From: Lepeophtheirus salmonis
Taxonomy: Eukaryota > Arthropoda > Copepoda > Siphonostomatoida > Caligidae
Assembly: GCF_016086655.4 (NCBI RefSeq)
Contig: NC_052134.2
Coordinates: 35,029,971-35,093,970 of the forward strand
Direction of reading: 5' to 3'
DNA length: 64,000 nt
Position numbers and translations under genes: made by a program
In this document: positions 37,460 to 48,589 of the stretch, in pieces
Layout: the number at the start of each line of letters is the position of its first letter
How positions within the stretch are numbered: the first letter of the stretch is position 1
Notes under the pieces: generated by a model
The model's database searches: none
The model's input: only the letters and a program-made list of their open reading frames with translations
What the model was told of the DNA's origin: nothing

Positions 37460-37865
37460 TGGATTAAATTCTGTATTGTATTCTTATTTGAAATATTTTC
37501 AATTTCTATCAACAAATTATTCTTATAAACCCTTTGGAGGTGCCACAAATTCCGCTTCAAATACCCAAAATTGATTCTCCTAATAAAAAAATGAGAAATT
37601 GACAAATGATAATTGAAAGGCTGTAGTGGTGTATTAAATCAAACATAAAGATTCTAAACTACAGTTTAAATTCTTGGGTATCTTAACTCATCCCAATAAT
37701 TTGAATTCAAGGCCTATAATTGACTCAAATATGTTTAACAAATATTGGCCTGTATATATTAAGTAAAAAATTATTTCCGTTTTTTTCTTGATTTTTGTTC
37801 ACAGTTGTTTTTATGTTGATGCACTACATATATTTTATCTTTTTTCAAGAATCAATACTCTAAAA
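37460..37865 (+). repeat. Dispersed repeat family F copy 2
   Basis: TTCTTATAAACCCTTTGGAG, CCCAAAATTGATTCTCCTAA, ATGAGAAATTGACAAAT and, at the right, TTTCTTGATTTTTGTTCACA plus GTTGTTTTTATGTTGATGCA are shared with copies 3 and 4. It lies just beyond the 3' end of dpy-30, in the same orientation as copy 3 on the other side. Confidence 0.65.
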
Positions 37866-38096
37866 TGAAGGAATTGTTTAAGTAAGTATATTAAAGTAGG
37901 TTAATTTTACTAGATCGTACAAAAATAATTGCCATACAAAGAGTCGTAATCTTCTTTAATAGCAATTATTAATTTAATTCTACAATCGACAGATGCTTAA
38001 TTTTTGATTGTAGAGAGATTGTACAAGTATTATAAGTCACAACTGTAGATTAATGTAAACTATTTAAAACTATAAACTCAGGCTTAAAACATACAC

Positions 38097-38102
38097 TTTA
38101 TT
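38097..38102 (-). terminator. Poly(A) signal AATAAA for dpy-30
   Basis: On the minus strand GAATAAAGTG lies about 68 nt after the dpy-30 stop codon, a normal distance for a short 3' UTR. Confidence 0.6.
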
Positions 38103-38169
38103 CAAATTATGCCTTTACAAAAATGGAATAAATATCACAAAAAATAAACACTTAAAATCATCCTAGAAT

Positions 38170-38492
38170 TCACGAAGTGGAGGATGTCGTCGACGACGTC
38201 TCTTTAGAAGTTTTTTTGTCTTCAGAATGTTTGAGTAAGTAATTTCCAATGTATTCGATAGGATCTGAGGGTCGCTTCTGATTAGCAGAGGTCATTGCTT
38301 TTAAAAGTACGGGAACAATGTAGTCATCCAAGTACTGCCTGGAAGACAAGTTTTTGAGCTCTTCGGGCTTTAAAGTTTTCTTTGATTCACTCTCACCTAG
38401 AGAAAAAGTTACACCAATTAAGACAGGGAAAATATATAATTTTGCACTATAGTATTACTTTTATTTTTATCAGGAACGTCCGGATCAACCAT
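38170..38492 (-). CDS. dpy-30: DPY-30 homolog, COMPASS/MLL methyltransferase subunit
   Basis: DPY-30 dimers bind ASH2L in SET1/MLL complexes and support histone H3K4 methylation in the nucleus. The gene has two exons: 38492-38459 (34 nt) and 38396-38170 (227 nt), with a 62-nt GT-AG intron in phase 1. Together they give exactly 86 codons plus TGA. The family's dimerisation/docking core is plain at residues 30-66: SRQYLDDYIVPVLLKAM, then KRPSDPIEYIGNYLLKH, matching the known pattern RxYLDxxVVPxLLxxLxxLxxxRPxxPIEYLAxYLLK. Residues 1-27 are acidic and lysine-rich, and the last 16 residues are a Ser/Thr tail. The start is the only ATG before the motif in a usable exon. Direct repeats of family F flank both sides. 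An ACGTCA half-site (TTACGTCAC) lies about 75 bp upstream. The identification is strong. Confidence 0.93.
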
Positions 38493-38754
38493 TTTGTGTT
38501 GTTAATTTGAAAGATACAATTAAAAAAATGACTTATTTACGGATTTAAGAAGAAGCGGGGTTTACGTCACTATACAAACTACTAGACCCTTAATTCAGTA
38601 AACGCTGTTATTATTAATTTAATATGCGTGCGTTCCTAACAACAAATATTGTAAGTTTTTTTAAGATGTCTTATTATTTACTAATACCATGAAACTCACG
38701 CAACCTTGTTGACTATTCACAATATCAATGTGCGTCGCCAACAAAAAATCAAGT

Positions 38755-39105
38755 TTGAAAGATTTTTCTTAAAATTGAGCCTGGAATACATTTGTATCGT
38801 TAGAAGAATTATCGTCAATTTTTATCAAAAAAGTATTCTTATGAACCCTTTGGGTGTGTTTTAAGTTGGCCTTAAGTATCCCAAATTGATCGTCACAATA
38901 AAAAAATAAGAAACTGACGGATTTTGTTTGAACAACTTATCGAAATCAATGAACTATATGATCAATATAAATATATATATATTTAACTAGCATGTATGGA
39001 TATAATATCAAATTTTTTTAAAATCTAATTTTCTCCTCGTCTTGATTTTTATTGAAGGTTGTTTTTATGTGTACCCACCACATCTGTACTTTCATTACCC
39101 TTTCA
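38755..39105 (+). repeat. Dispersed repeat family F copy 3
   Basis: AAATTGAGCCTGGAATACAT, CTTATGAACCCTTTGGGTGT, CCCAAATTGATCGTCACAAT, AAGAAACTGACGGATTTTG and CTTGATTTTTATTGAAGGTT follow the same order as copies 1, 2 and 4. It begins about 260 bp upstream of the dpy-30 start codon. Confidence 0.65.
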
Positions 39106-41988
39106 TATCTAATCAAATAATAATATATTACTTGGAATATTCATTTACTTTTTAAAACTATAAAATATTTATCAAGTCATATATAATTATTTAAATTTGT
39201 ACTGAAGCCTATGTATAACATTATATGTAAATAGTATATTATGAATTCGTAAAAGCTCAATTTCTTCTTCCGCCTTGACGGTTTTGAATTTTTGGATGTA
39301 AATGATCCAAATCAGTAATGACTTGACACTAAACAAATGAAGGGATCGTGAATTAAAGGTTGCGAGTTATTTCTTGTATAAGTCCAGGTTTCATTTGTAA
39401 TCAATTATTGATAATAATATGTTTGGGAAAGAACCGAGTTATCATTATCAGAGCCCTATAAGTATATCAACATTTTCTTATAGGGTTCTGATTATTATAA
39501 CCAAAATACTTTGAGACTATGTATCAGGGACGCTATTTTCATGAAAATATAAATATTATATACATATCAATCATCTTTAGTAAATAGTATTTCTACGTGG
39601 CAAGGATGACTCTTTGATTTTTGTTTGATTTCATTAATTATTCGATCAAATGAGATTTTATTTGAGATTATTTATTATGTGTTCATGAGAAACGTTCGTT
39701 TGTTAAGATGAATCCACCTCTTTGTTTCCTTGTCTCTGTTTGTCTGTTTCTTCGAAGAGAGATCCTAAATAAGTTTCGAGTGGTTCTCATCCCAATTTAG
39801 ATGTCGCATGGTAATGTCAAAGAAGTTAAATCCTCGGCATTTGTCTCTTTAGTGACCAAGGATTGACTCACTAAGATAAGGAAAAGTTCACAGGCTTTTG
39901 TATTTGGATCTTTCAAAATAATATAAAAATAATCCATTCATGAATTACTTCTTTACCACAGTTATGGCTTTCTCTTCATGCAGTTCATATAAATCTAAAT
40001 AATATGTCTATCGGATCCCTTGTACAACGTAAGGAAATATCAATTTTTTAACTATTTGTTGTAAATTTCGAAGCATTTGTGAATTAAATACTCTTGACTC
40101 ATCCTTCTTATCAATCTCACTTTTTTCTTCATAGACTGTGAATATTAAATACATATACAGATGATGATATCAAGATACTCCTTCATTTTGTATATTGAAA
40201 TCAATTTCAATTTATTTATATAGCCTATAATTTTTTTTTCCATTATCTAGAATTGCAATTATTTAATTAAGAACCCATAGATTATGATTAATTTCAAATT
40301 AGTAGATTTAAGTTTATTCGATCACTTGTTTGAAAGTTATAATATTTGTAAAAGATTAGTCGTTATTTTGGATTTATACACTATGCAAGAAAATGACATA
40401 AATTAGGAAAATAATCATGATGATTCCAGTAGATCTTGAAAAATTCAAAGAAAAATATATCCAAAAAAAGTCCAGCAATTTAGCTAATGGAACTCATCGA
40501 AATATTAAAATAAAAAATTATCAATATTTGTCAAAATTATCATTCTTATCTATTAATGTAATTGTTTATGATATTTTTCCACATTGTAAATATATATTAA
40601 AAAAAGTAAAAGTACCATTACATTATAACCACATAATATTAAGATGTTGAATTTAATGCATTTGTTAAGAGTAAAGGAGCTTTTAGGATGGATAATTAGA
40701 TTTAAAGAAGTGGCCTGCAGTTATTTCAATTCATTGACCGACCTACCCATTTCACATATGATATATTAATTAGCACAAAAGTCCACATCAATCTAGAGTT
40801 ATTCATAGAGGATAACGGATATCCTTGAAAATATTTATAAATTCTTGATTATTGTTATTGTATTAAGGTTCTTCATAGTGAACATGAGATGAAACAAAGC
40901 TATATACAAATCTTACGAGTCTGAGTGGAAATATTCCAAGTTAATATGTTTTCGGATTTCATAATAAATTCCCATTTCTAGACACCCTCAAATCCGAATG
41001 AACCACTCCTTGATTCAAGGGATCCATTTTCTTATCAATGGAATGAAGTATTATAATATGTATGTGAATAGTTATCATGAGTTAAGACCAAGGAGTAACA
41101 TTTGACATCTTTACCACTCCCTCGATTGAAGACCCCAATCCCCTAAGTAGTTAATTTGCATAGAAAGGGAAACTTGTTGGCTTCAGAAGCTTCTTAGGAA
41201 CACTCTTGGGTTCTCAACTACGAGTAAATATCACAATTTAGCAAACTATAACACATATTTGATATTACGATATTTCTCTTAAACCTATTAGCTATTTATC
41301 AATATTGTTAATAATTATATAATTAATGCACTTGTAAACAAAAACAACTGACTTATAAATATGTTATAATTTATACATTTTTCGTATTTTATTATGGGAG
41401 GGCATTTATTTATGGCCTTGACGTCATATCTGCCTGGCGCGGTTAAAAAAATCATGACTGACCTACCTTGTTACTAAGTATCTTGATATTAACAAGGTTA
41501 GTCAGCAACGATTATCAGTTCCCACTGAAAATTTACTAGAATAATGGATGACGTTATTGGGATACCAAATACAGAAATATAAAGATAGAGAATAGTTAAA
41601 AAACCTAAATTTAAAGTGAATAAATAAGTAATCGATGAAAAAAAACAAATTTAAATTACTACATTTTTTACATTTTATGTGTGTATTTACTCAAACAATG
41701 GTTCCGAACAACATCACTACAAAGAGAAAGAGAGAGAATTACTTTATAAATCAGCTTCTTGCCCGCAAATGATTTTTTTGTTGCCTAATCTTGTTCTTAA
41801 TAATAACATTGAGAAGATGGATATATGACGTCATTCATTTCGATAGTCTTAGTTAAAAAAAGAGAAGTCAGGGATCCTTGTGAGCTTACTCTCCATAGCT
41901 TAACAAATAATAGCTGCTCTAATGACTGTAAGACTTTGAATGATGCATTTCTTTATCTAATCACACACTAATTAATGATGTTAATTAT
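39106..41988. other. AT-rich non-coding stretch
   Basis: It contains the hairpin at 39444-39495 and two perfect TGACGTCA sites (41419 and 41826). The latter two may lie in the promoter of the THAP gene. The 77-codon frame at 40417-40650 is not recognisable. A missing first exon of the THAP gene probably lies somewhere in the right part. Confidence 0.4.
39444..39495. repeat. Hairpin with 19-nt arms
   Basis: ATTATCAGAGCCCTATAAG (39444-39462), a 14-nt loop, then CTTATAGGGTTCTGATTAT (39477-39495). The arms pair at 17 of 19 positions, and one of the two exceptions would be G-U in RNA. Confidence 0.9.
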
Positions 41989-41991
41989 CAG

Positions 41992-44330
41992 GAAGCGCCG
42001 ACTAAGGGATTGGCAAAGTATACTTACTTTGTACGCTGCATGGTGAGTGGCTGTCCCAGTCCCAGGGATGTGAAATACCATTCATTTCCCAAGGATCCAA
42101 AAATACGAGGAGACTGGATCCAATCCTGTGCTAATTCGGAAAGCTTTAATCCCGACAGATCTCTTGTTTGTGGACGGCATTTTGTATATACAGACTATTT
42201 TGGCTGCTATGAGGGCGACGATCTGAAATTCCCCCTTGGAATTCGTTTGAAACAAGGCATCATACCCCATGTTTCCATCCCTTGTCAACTTGAGGCATGT
42301 TTGATGCCACTTGTTATTAATGCTCACACTAAATATCTCTTTTAATATTCTAGGACTTGCGTCTTCCGGATCCACAAATAGAAGAATTTAATAGGAAACG
42401 AATCGTGGAAGAAGCTATTCAGGAGTATGACTCCGTGCAAGAAAGAGCTAAAAATGGGTCAGACATCAAAGAAGCTCCGAAACCTAAGAAAAGAAGTAAA
42501 TTTGAGCTGTTTATATCCAATCTCTCCACTCCCAATTACGATTGTAGTAGTGAGGATAAGAGTAAGGAAACCTCTCGGAACAAGGAGAGTTTACTCTTAA
42601 AAAAGACTGTTAAAACACTTAGGGTAATTATAATTAATTCATTCTATTTGTATATAATTACACAATATTCTTTATATATTCCATAGACAAGAGTTCGACT
42701 CCTTGAAACAAAAGTGAATGGTCTTACTCATACAAAAGTATTTTATAGAAAGCAATTGCGTCGTCTTCAATCCTTGAAGGGTCGACGAGAAGTAATTTAT
42801 GAGGAGTTGGGCAAGAGTCTTACACAATCTCAAATAAGATATCTTATTGAGCCCCGATCCTATCAAAGAGACTATTCGCGCGAAGAAATACTTAGAGGAC
42901 TTATTCTACGGTTTATTAACCCATATGCTCTACGTTATGTAAGATCCTGGAGTTTAGTTTGTCTTCCAAGTCGGCATACATTGGATGTTGCTCTTCAAAA
43001 GTTTACATTTTCTCAAGGGATTTTAACGGACTCAATTATTCGGATACGAGAGTCCTTTGATACGCTCAAAGCTGTTAATAAAAGTCTAGCCATTATATCC
43101 ATAGCTGAAATGAATATTCAGTCATGTTTTAAATTTTCTTCTAAGCAACGGAAAAATCATGAGAGTCATAAGACGCTTCAAATTGGTGTAGTTCGAGGTC
43201 TTGTCTCTGATTTTAAGGAGATTGTCTTCCAAGACTTTGATTGCGAATTAGATAAGAAATTACTATTTTCTATCATTGAAGAATTGGAAAAGAATACCAT
43301 TCAAGTAGTTGGAATTAATTTCAACATTCGAAATCATAAACTTTTTAAGGAGCTTAATCTATCACAGGAAAATACCATTATCGTGAATCCTACGGACCCT
43401 AACCGTCATATCCTTATCTTTCCTGATGTTCCTAATTTATTAAAAATGCTCCGCGATCATTTACTGGAAGAGGAGTGCTTCTTCCCCGATGCGAGTAAAG
43501 ATAAATTCATATTACTAAGTAAGCAAGTCTTTAAGAGTATGATTACTTCTGAGAACGAGGATGTGAAGTCCATAAATAAGATTTCCCTTCGGCATATTCG
43601 GTGTAAGGGAGAGGATCGACGATCTACACGCCTTGCCTCTCAACTATTGTCAAATACAACTGCCAATGCACTCGCCCTACATTTATCCGATACCAGTGAT
43701 CCTAGAGCGATCGGAGTATCCATTATAAATAATTGGTTCGACGTAATGAACTCAAAGTGTGTGTTTAATCCTAGGTGTCCCTACAGCTCTGCCCTTGGTA
43801 TCAATGAAGAGATTCAGCTCAGGGCCTTAAATGACATGGAAAAATTAATTTATGATCTGAAGTTGATGAATAATTCTCAGCTTCCACTCTTTCAGCAAGG
43901 AATACTCATTTCAATAATGTCTACAAAAATCCTTTATCAAAGCATAGTAAAGGAAGATGGCTACGTTCCTCATATCCAGACTTTCAGGTTAAATCAGGAT
44001 TTTATCGAAAATATCTTTAATCGCGTTCGCGTTTTTGCTGGAGTGAATACCTTGAATCCTACAGATGCCATTACCTTAGTTAAATTAATTGTGAGCGAGC
44101 AGCAACATTTGGAGGACATAGATATTCTCTCCAATGATGAGGGTATTCATTGTGATGATGATGAAGTCACGGATGAAAATAGAATAAACACAGAAGAGGA
44201 ACATAATGTTAATATAGAGATAGTTGAATCATCCAGTGAAGCTGCTAAAAGAGAACTCTTAAATACTGCCCCTATAAGTGAATTTGATATTCGTATCGCC
44301 CCTGGTAGAGAGGAAGTCATTATTAATTGA
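41992..44330 (+). CDS. THAP-domain, P-element-transposase-like protein (5' end incomplete)
   Basis: Exons: 41992-42294, 42354-42623, 42687-44330 (phase 0 joins; about 738 residues). The frame is open back to an acceptor at 41989-41991 without an ATG, so a first exon upstream is missing. The THAP zinc finger is clear: CMVSGC, YHSFPKDPKIRGDWIQSC, VCGRHF and a final GIIP. A charged coiled-coil segment follows across exons 2-3. Exon 3 matches the P-element/THAP9 transposase order: SREEILRGLILRFINPYALR, the ISIAEMNI block, IFPDVPNLLKMLRDHLL, NNWFDVMNSK and RLNQDFIENIFNRVR. An acidic tail follows (DDDEVTDENR). The family's DEM first catalytic block reads AEM (GCT at 43104-43106). No TIRs were found nearby. 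It could be a domesticated DNA-binding protein or an old transposon copy. The first intron appears to use a GC donor. Confidence 0.8.
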
Positions 44331-44929
44331 ATATATAGAACTACAATTTTTATTCTTAAATTTATTTTACATTACATGTCAATTAGCAACTCATTCTATC
44401 ATCAAGGGGGTTTTTATAGAAGTAAAATCATGCCATTGCTTATTGGATAGAGGTGATTTTGAATATCCGACGCTGTTATTTAATCATATATATTTGATAC
44501 TCCTGTAATTTTTCCTTTTATACACTAAATATATATTTGAATATTGTCATCATTTAAGCAATTGCACTTAATGTTTACTTTCAAGAATAGATGAGTCGAA
44601 TAATATTGAGCACTGTTAATTCCGTCAGCTATGACCTGGCTTACTCTGGCATAATGATAAGCATTGGGCTGAGAAGAATTGCAGGACCTACCAGTCTATT
44701 GGTGTATAGTACAAAATAAAAAAATCACTTAATCAGTGGGTCCTCAACTTTGTAGGCCACAAAGTCTAGGTTAGCACTTGTATTAAAGAGGCCTTGGCTA
44801 TGACTAGACGAAATTTATTTGTGTAAAAAGTATTTTCTTTTGTGTAAGTACGAGACAAAGCAATTTTTTTCTTATATTATATAGAATTAAATGTGGCCCT
44901 TCAACATATAAGTAATATAAAATATTTTC
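44331..44929. other. 3' flank of THAP gene, non-coding
   Basis: An AATAAA at 44715-44720 is a possible poly(A) signal about 385 nt after the stop. ATCAGTGGGTCCTCAACTTT at about 44733 resembles a hAT terminal sequence. No gene is seen. Confidence 0.4.
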
Positions 44930-45260
44930 CCCCAAAATTGAGCCTGGAATAAATTTATTTGACGAATTATAGTCAATTTCTATGCATAAGTTATTCTGAT
45001 TAACCATTGCGCCGCAAATTTCAAATTGATGGCCACAATAAAGAGAAATTGACTAAATTTAGTGGAAGGATATTATTTAGTCGAATAAATAGACAGTGAA
45101 TCAAGTTCTATACTGTAGTTAAAATTCTTGTTCATAGTAACTCATGGTCACAATTTCATATTAATCCTATAATCGATTCAAATGTATGTGTATTTAAAGT
45201 AATAAATTAAATTGCTTTCTGTTAATGATTGTTTTAACTGTGACTAAAAACTTATTTTCT
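44930..45260 (+). repeat. Dispersed repeat family F copy 4
   Basis: AAATTGAGCCTGGAATAAAT, CAAATTGATGGCCACAATAA, AGAAATTGACTAAATTT and TACTGTAGTTAAAATTCTTG match copies 2 and 3. The segment up to GATTCAAATGTATGTGTATT aligns best with copy 2. Confidence 0.65.
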
Positions 45261-45850
45261 ACTTAGACGAAGTTAAATGGGACAAAACCATAATCTGTCT
45301 TGAGTAAGAAGTCTGCTATTTTTCTCAAACAAGAGCATATTTTGAGGTTGAATGGGAAAGTTGCGACTCCTCGATTTCTAGAGGTAGTGCAGGGTTACAC
45401 ATATTGGCATAACTTTCAATTTTTCATAATACAGACTCAAGGCAAAAAAGAAGAAGCATGAGGAAAGCATTTTATTTTTAATAATATAAATTTATAACAA
45501 AATCCAACTATTCTTAATTATACTAGAAATGAGAATGTACTTTATACAGTTTTCTTTGTAATCCAATAATTATCATGATTCACGAGACAAAAGCAAAGTT
45601 ATACGCAGCAAGTAGTGGCGTGCATCTGGATGGATTTGTTAAGAGATTTTTTTTTATAATAACTATCTTGATACCATAGTATTTATCATCACAAGAAAGT
45701 TGGGAGGACCTGTCCTAACAATTATGAGCTAATTATTTATTTTGTTAAGTTTGAAAATGCGATCATTACCATAATAAATTAAGATCTTGGAACATGTTTT
45801 TCTTTTGTTTAGAAAGAAGTATTGACACCTGAGATGTAATAGGGAAATTT
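45261..45850. other. Intergenic, AT-rich
   Basis: No feature is recognised between the family F copy and the eIF4A 3' end. Confidence 0.5.
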
Positions 45851-45854
45851 TTTT

Positions 45855-45889
45855 TTTATTCCAAATTTTACTTTTTTTTAATTTTTATT
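45855..45889 (-). terminator. Two AATAAA signals after eIF4A
   Basis: Minus-strand AATAAA occurs at 45889-45884 and 45860-45855, 13 and 42 nt after the stop codon. The second is the more plausible signal for a very short 3' UTR. Confidence 0.45.
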
Positions 45890-45901
45890 TCTGTTATATA
45901 T

Positions 45902-48589
45902 TTATATAAGATTCGCTACATCTTTCGGCATCTCCTCGATCTGGGTATGATAATGTTTTTCAATATCTTGAAGAGCCATTCTATCACCTTCTGTGATAAA
46001 GTTAATAGCAACACCCTTACGACCGAAACGGCCACCACGACCAATTCTGAAAGAGATAAGAATAGTCAATAATAGCATTTATAAGTCAAATAAGTTTGAG
46101 ACTGAATTAATTCGAGCTTTAATCAGACGTTAAAATTTCTGCTTATTTCTTATCAAGCTTGCATGTCTAAGTAATTAAGTGATGTTCATCATACTTAAGG
46201 AAAAAGCTGATTTAATGGAGGATCACAATTATTTAAGTACCTGTGAATATAGTTTTCCTTGTTGACAGGCAAATCATAATTGATAACCAAGGAAATTTGC
46301 TGCACATCGATACCACGAGCTAACAAATCTGTAGTGATTAATACACGTGACGATCCACTTCTAAATTCACGCATAATCACTTCACGTTCCTCTTGTGACA
46401 TTTCACCGTGCTGCAATTGATAAAAAATAATGTATGTTATTAGTGATGGGTCATTCACCTAAGACAAATATTATCAAGATTAATTCTTTTGGTGTAGGGA
46501 AATATGTATTAAAACTAAAGCCTCCAGAAAAGATAGTCTTTAAAATGTACATATTGTCCCATCATCATATAGCATTCTTCGAACGCCACAACTCCGAATG
46601 ACTTAGAGTTGAGGTTCTAATAAAATGCATTTACTAATAGCAAGCCCTTCAATATTCTAGAGTGTGATAAAAATGAATATTTCCATAATAGGAAAAACGA
46701 GTTTTCAATTTATTTGCTTATATAAATAAGCAAATGGGAGAGGAATAATGAAGATATTGAATTATGTTACATAAAAATAAAGATGATATAATATACGCAC
46801 CATGGAAGAAACAGTAAAGTGTTTTAAACCCATTTTCTCTGTAAGCCAGCAAACTTTCCTGCGGGTATTACAAAAGATGACAGCTTGAGTAATGGTTAGA
46901 GTCTCATACAAATCGCAGAGAGTTGAGAGCTTCCATTCTTCCTTCTCTACAAACACATAGAACTGAAGAATACCTTCCAAGGTCAATTCCTCTTTACGGA
47001 CAAGGATTCGAATGGGATCTCTCATAAATCTTTTGGTGACATCCAAGACGTCGTCAGGCATGGTAGCCGACATAAGAACAACTTGGATATCTTGGTTTAA
47101 ATGACGGAAAACGTCATAGATTTGCTCCTTAAATCCTCTACTTAACATCTCATCGGCCTCATCGAGGACGAACATCTTGATGTTTTCAGTACGAAGATGT
47201 TCTCGAGTAATCATGTCGAATACTCTTCCAGGTGTTCCTACACAATAAAATTATTATAATAATGTTAACATGAATTGAGGGAAAATGTTTTTTCAAGGAT
47301 AGTAAATAAACTATTTGTAGTCGAAGAGATTTCCAAGGATAAGAACATGAATATGTTGTTAACCTAACGATGCAAATGCGACAAAATTACTCTGGCAAAA
47401 GTTCGACCGTTTTCCCAATATAGTATAATACTCTTGGGAGACGGAGATACCATATTTGCCTACAGTTAAGTAGTTATGTACAAATAACTTACCAACAACG
47501 ATATGAGGTCCATGTTCCAGAGCACGGATGTCACTCGAGATTGAACGACCGCCAATGCAGGCATAACAAGTGGCCTTCAAAAAATCTCCAAGAGAGAGGA
47601 CCACTTTTTGAATTTGTTGAGCCAATTCTCGGGTAGGAGCTAAAATAAGAGCTTGAGTCCTATTCATGGAGATATCGATCTTCTGAAGGATGGCGATCGA
47701 AAAAGTCGCAGTTTTACCCGTTCCTGATTGGGCTTGAGCAATTGCATCTCTTGTTTTGATGCATGGAACAATCGCTCTTTGTTGAATTGCAGATGGCTTC
47801 TCAAAACCTTCAATCACAAGCAGAAAAAGAAAATGAGTGTTAGTTCATCTTGTAAGCAGAGTGTGGCACACATCCCACATCCCTCCTCCCTAGACAACTG
47901 TGGACGCGGCCCCTACTCTGGATCCATTGCTGAGGATCCAAAGTAATCAAGGGTTGTTCGACCATTTCATAAATGAGTTTACTTTAGCCACACTTCGACA
48001 CCATAAATGGAATCAAATGCCCATTTACGGCTCTAATGTGTGGCACAAGAGATGAGTCGTTTTGCCCACACCCACCCACACCCCCTTGCAAGTTGCTCCT
48101 CAACAGGAAGTTGATAAATTCAGAGAAGGTATGACTCATCCTGCATGGATGAGGAGACACCAAGAAACGGGAAGGAAAAGATCCACTCCACTCCACTTTC
48201 GTAGTCTACACATGGAAAGGGGCGCAGGGCGCAAGGCGCAAGGCACAAGGCGAAGGGAAAAAAGGAAGGAAAAAGAAGGAAAGAGAACAATTGCTCAGAA
48301 ATCCCAAATCCCTAGATACAAAACCCCCAATCCTCTCCCTATCCTTACCAAATGAATAAATGCCACGAAGGAGATCTTCCTTTAGATTCATATCGTCGAA
48401 TGATTCGCAAATCTCGAACCAGTTGCACTCGATGATGTCGTTTGTGTCGCCATCATCTGCACCAGGACGACTAAATTCTCGTTCATTCTCGTCCACAGGG
48501 GATCTAGGGGATAATAAATTAGGTATTGGAATAGGAAGACTCCTTGAGAACCCAAAGCCATTCACTCACCTTCTGTCCGAATTCGACAT
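45902..48589 (-). CDS. eIF4A: Eukaryotic initiation factor 4A, DEAD-box RNA helicase
   Basis: It unwinds mRNA 5' UTRs as part of eIF4F in cytoplasmic translation initiation. Six exons: 48589-48570, 48503-48349, 47807-47493, 47237-46801, 46410-46241 and 46046-45902. All introns are GT-AG and phases agree, giving 413 residues plus TAA. Motifs in order: Q motif GFEKPSAIQQ (59-68), I AQSGTGKT (84-91), Ia PTRELAQQ (117-124), TPGR (165-168), II DEAD (189-192), III SAT (220-222), V ARGID (340-344), VI HRIGRGGR (365-372) and the C-terminal EEMPKDVANLI. SFDDMNL and the EELTLEG segment point to eIF4A1/2 rather than eIF4A3. Oddities: CNTRRKVCWL has Cys where Asp is usual, and the GG block reads GGRSISSD. 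The start ATG is the first in frame. The neighbouring MEK gene is divergent. Confidence 0.95.
47808..48348 (-). other. eIF4A intron 2 (541 nt)
   Basis: GT-AG intron, phase 1. It contains a purine-rich tract on the plus strand (48215-48290, GGCGCAGGGCGCAAGGCGC and GGAAAAAAGGAAGG runs) and CACACCCACCCACACCCCC at about 48065. Antisense frames across it come only from this skewed composition. Confidence 0.8.

Noticed and set aside
42035..42050. Strong-looking donor ATG|GTGAGT inside THAP exon 1
   Set aside because: Using it would remove the zinc-finger residues. The sequence simply encodes MVSG.
45902..48589. Calling the helicase eIF4A3 (exon-junction complex)
   Set aside because: The N-terminal SFDDMNLKEDLLRGIY and the EELTLEGILQFY and HGEM contexts fit eIF4A1/2 better.
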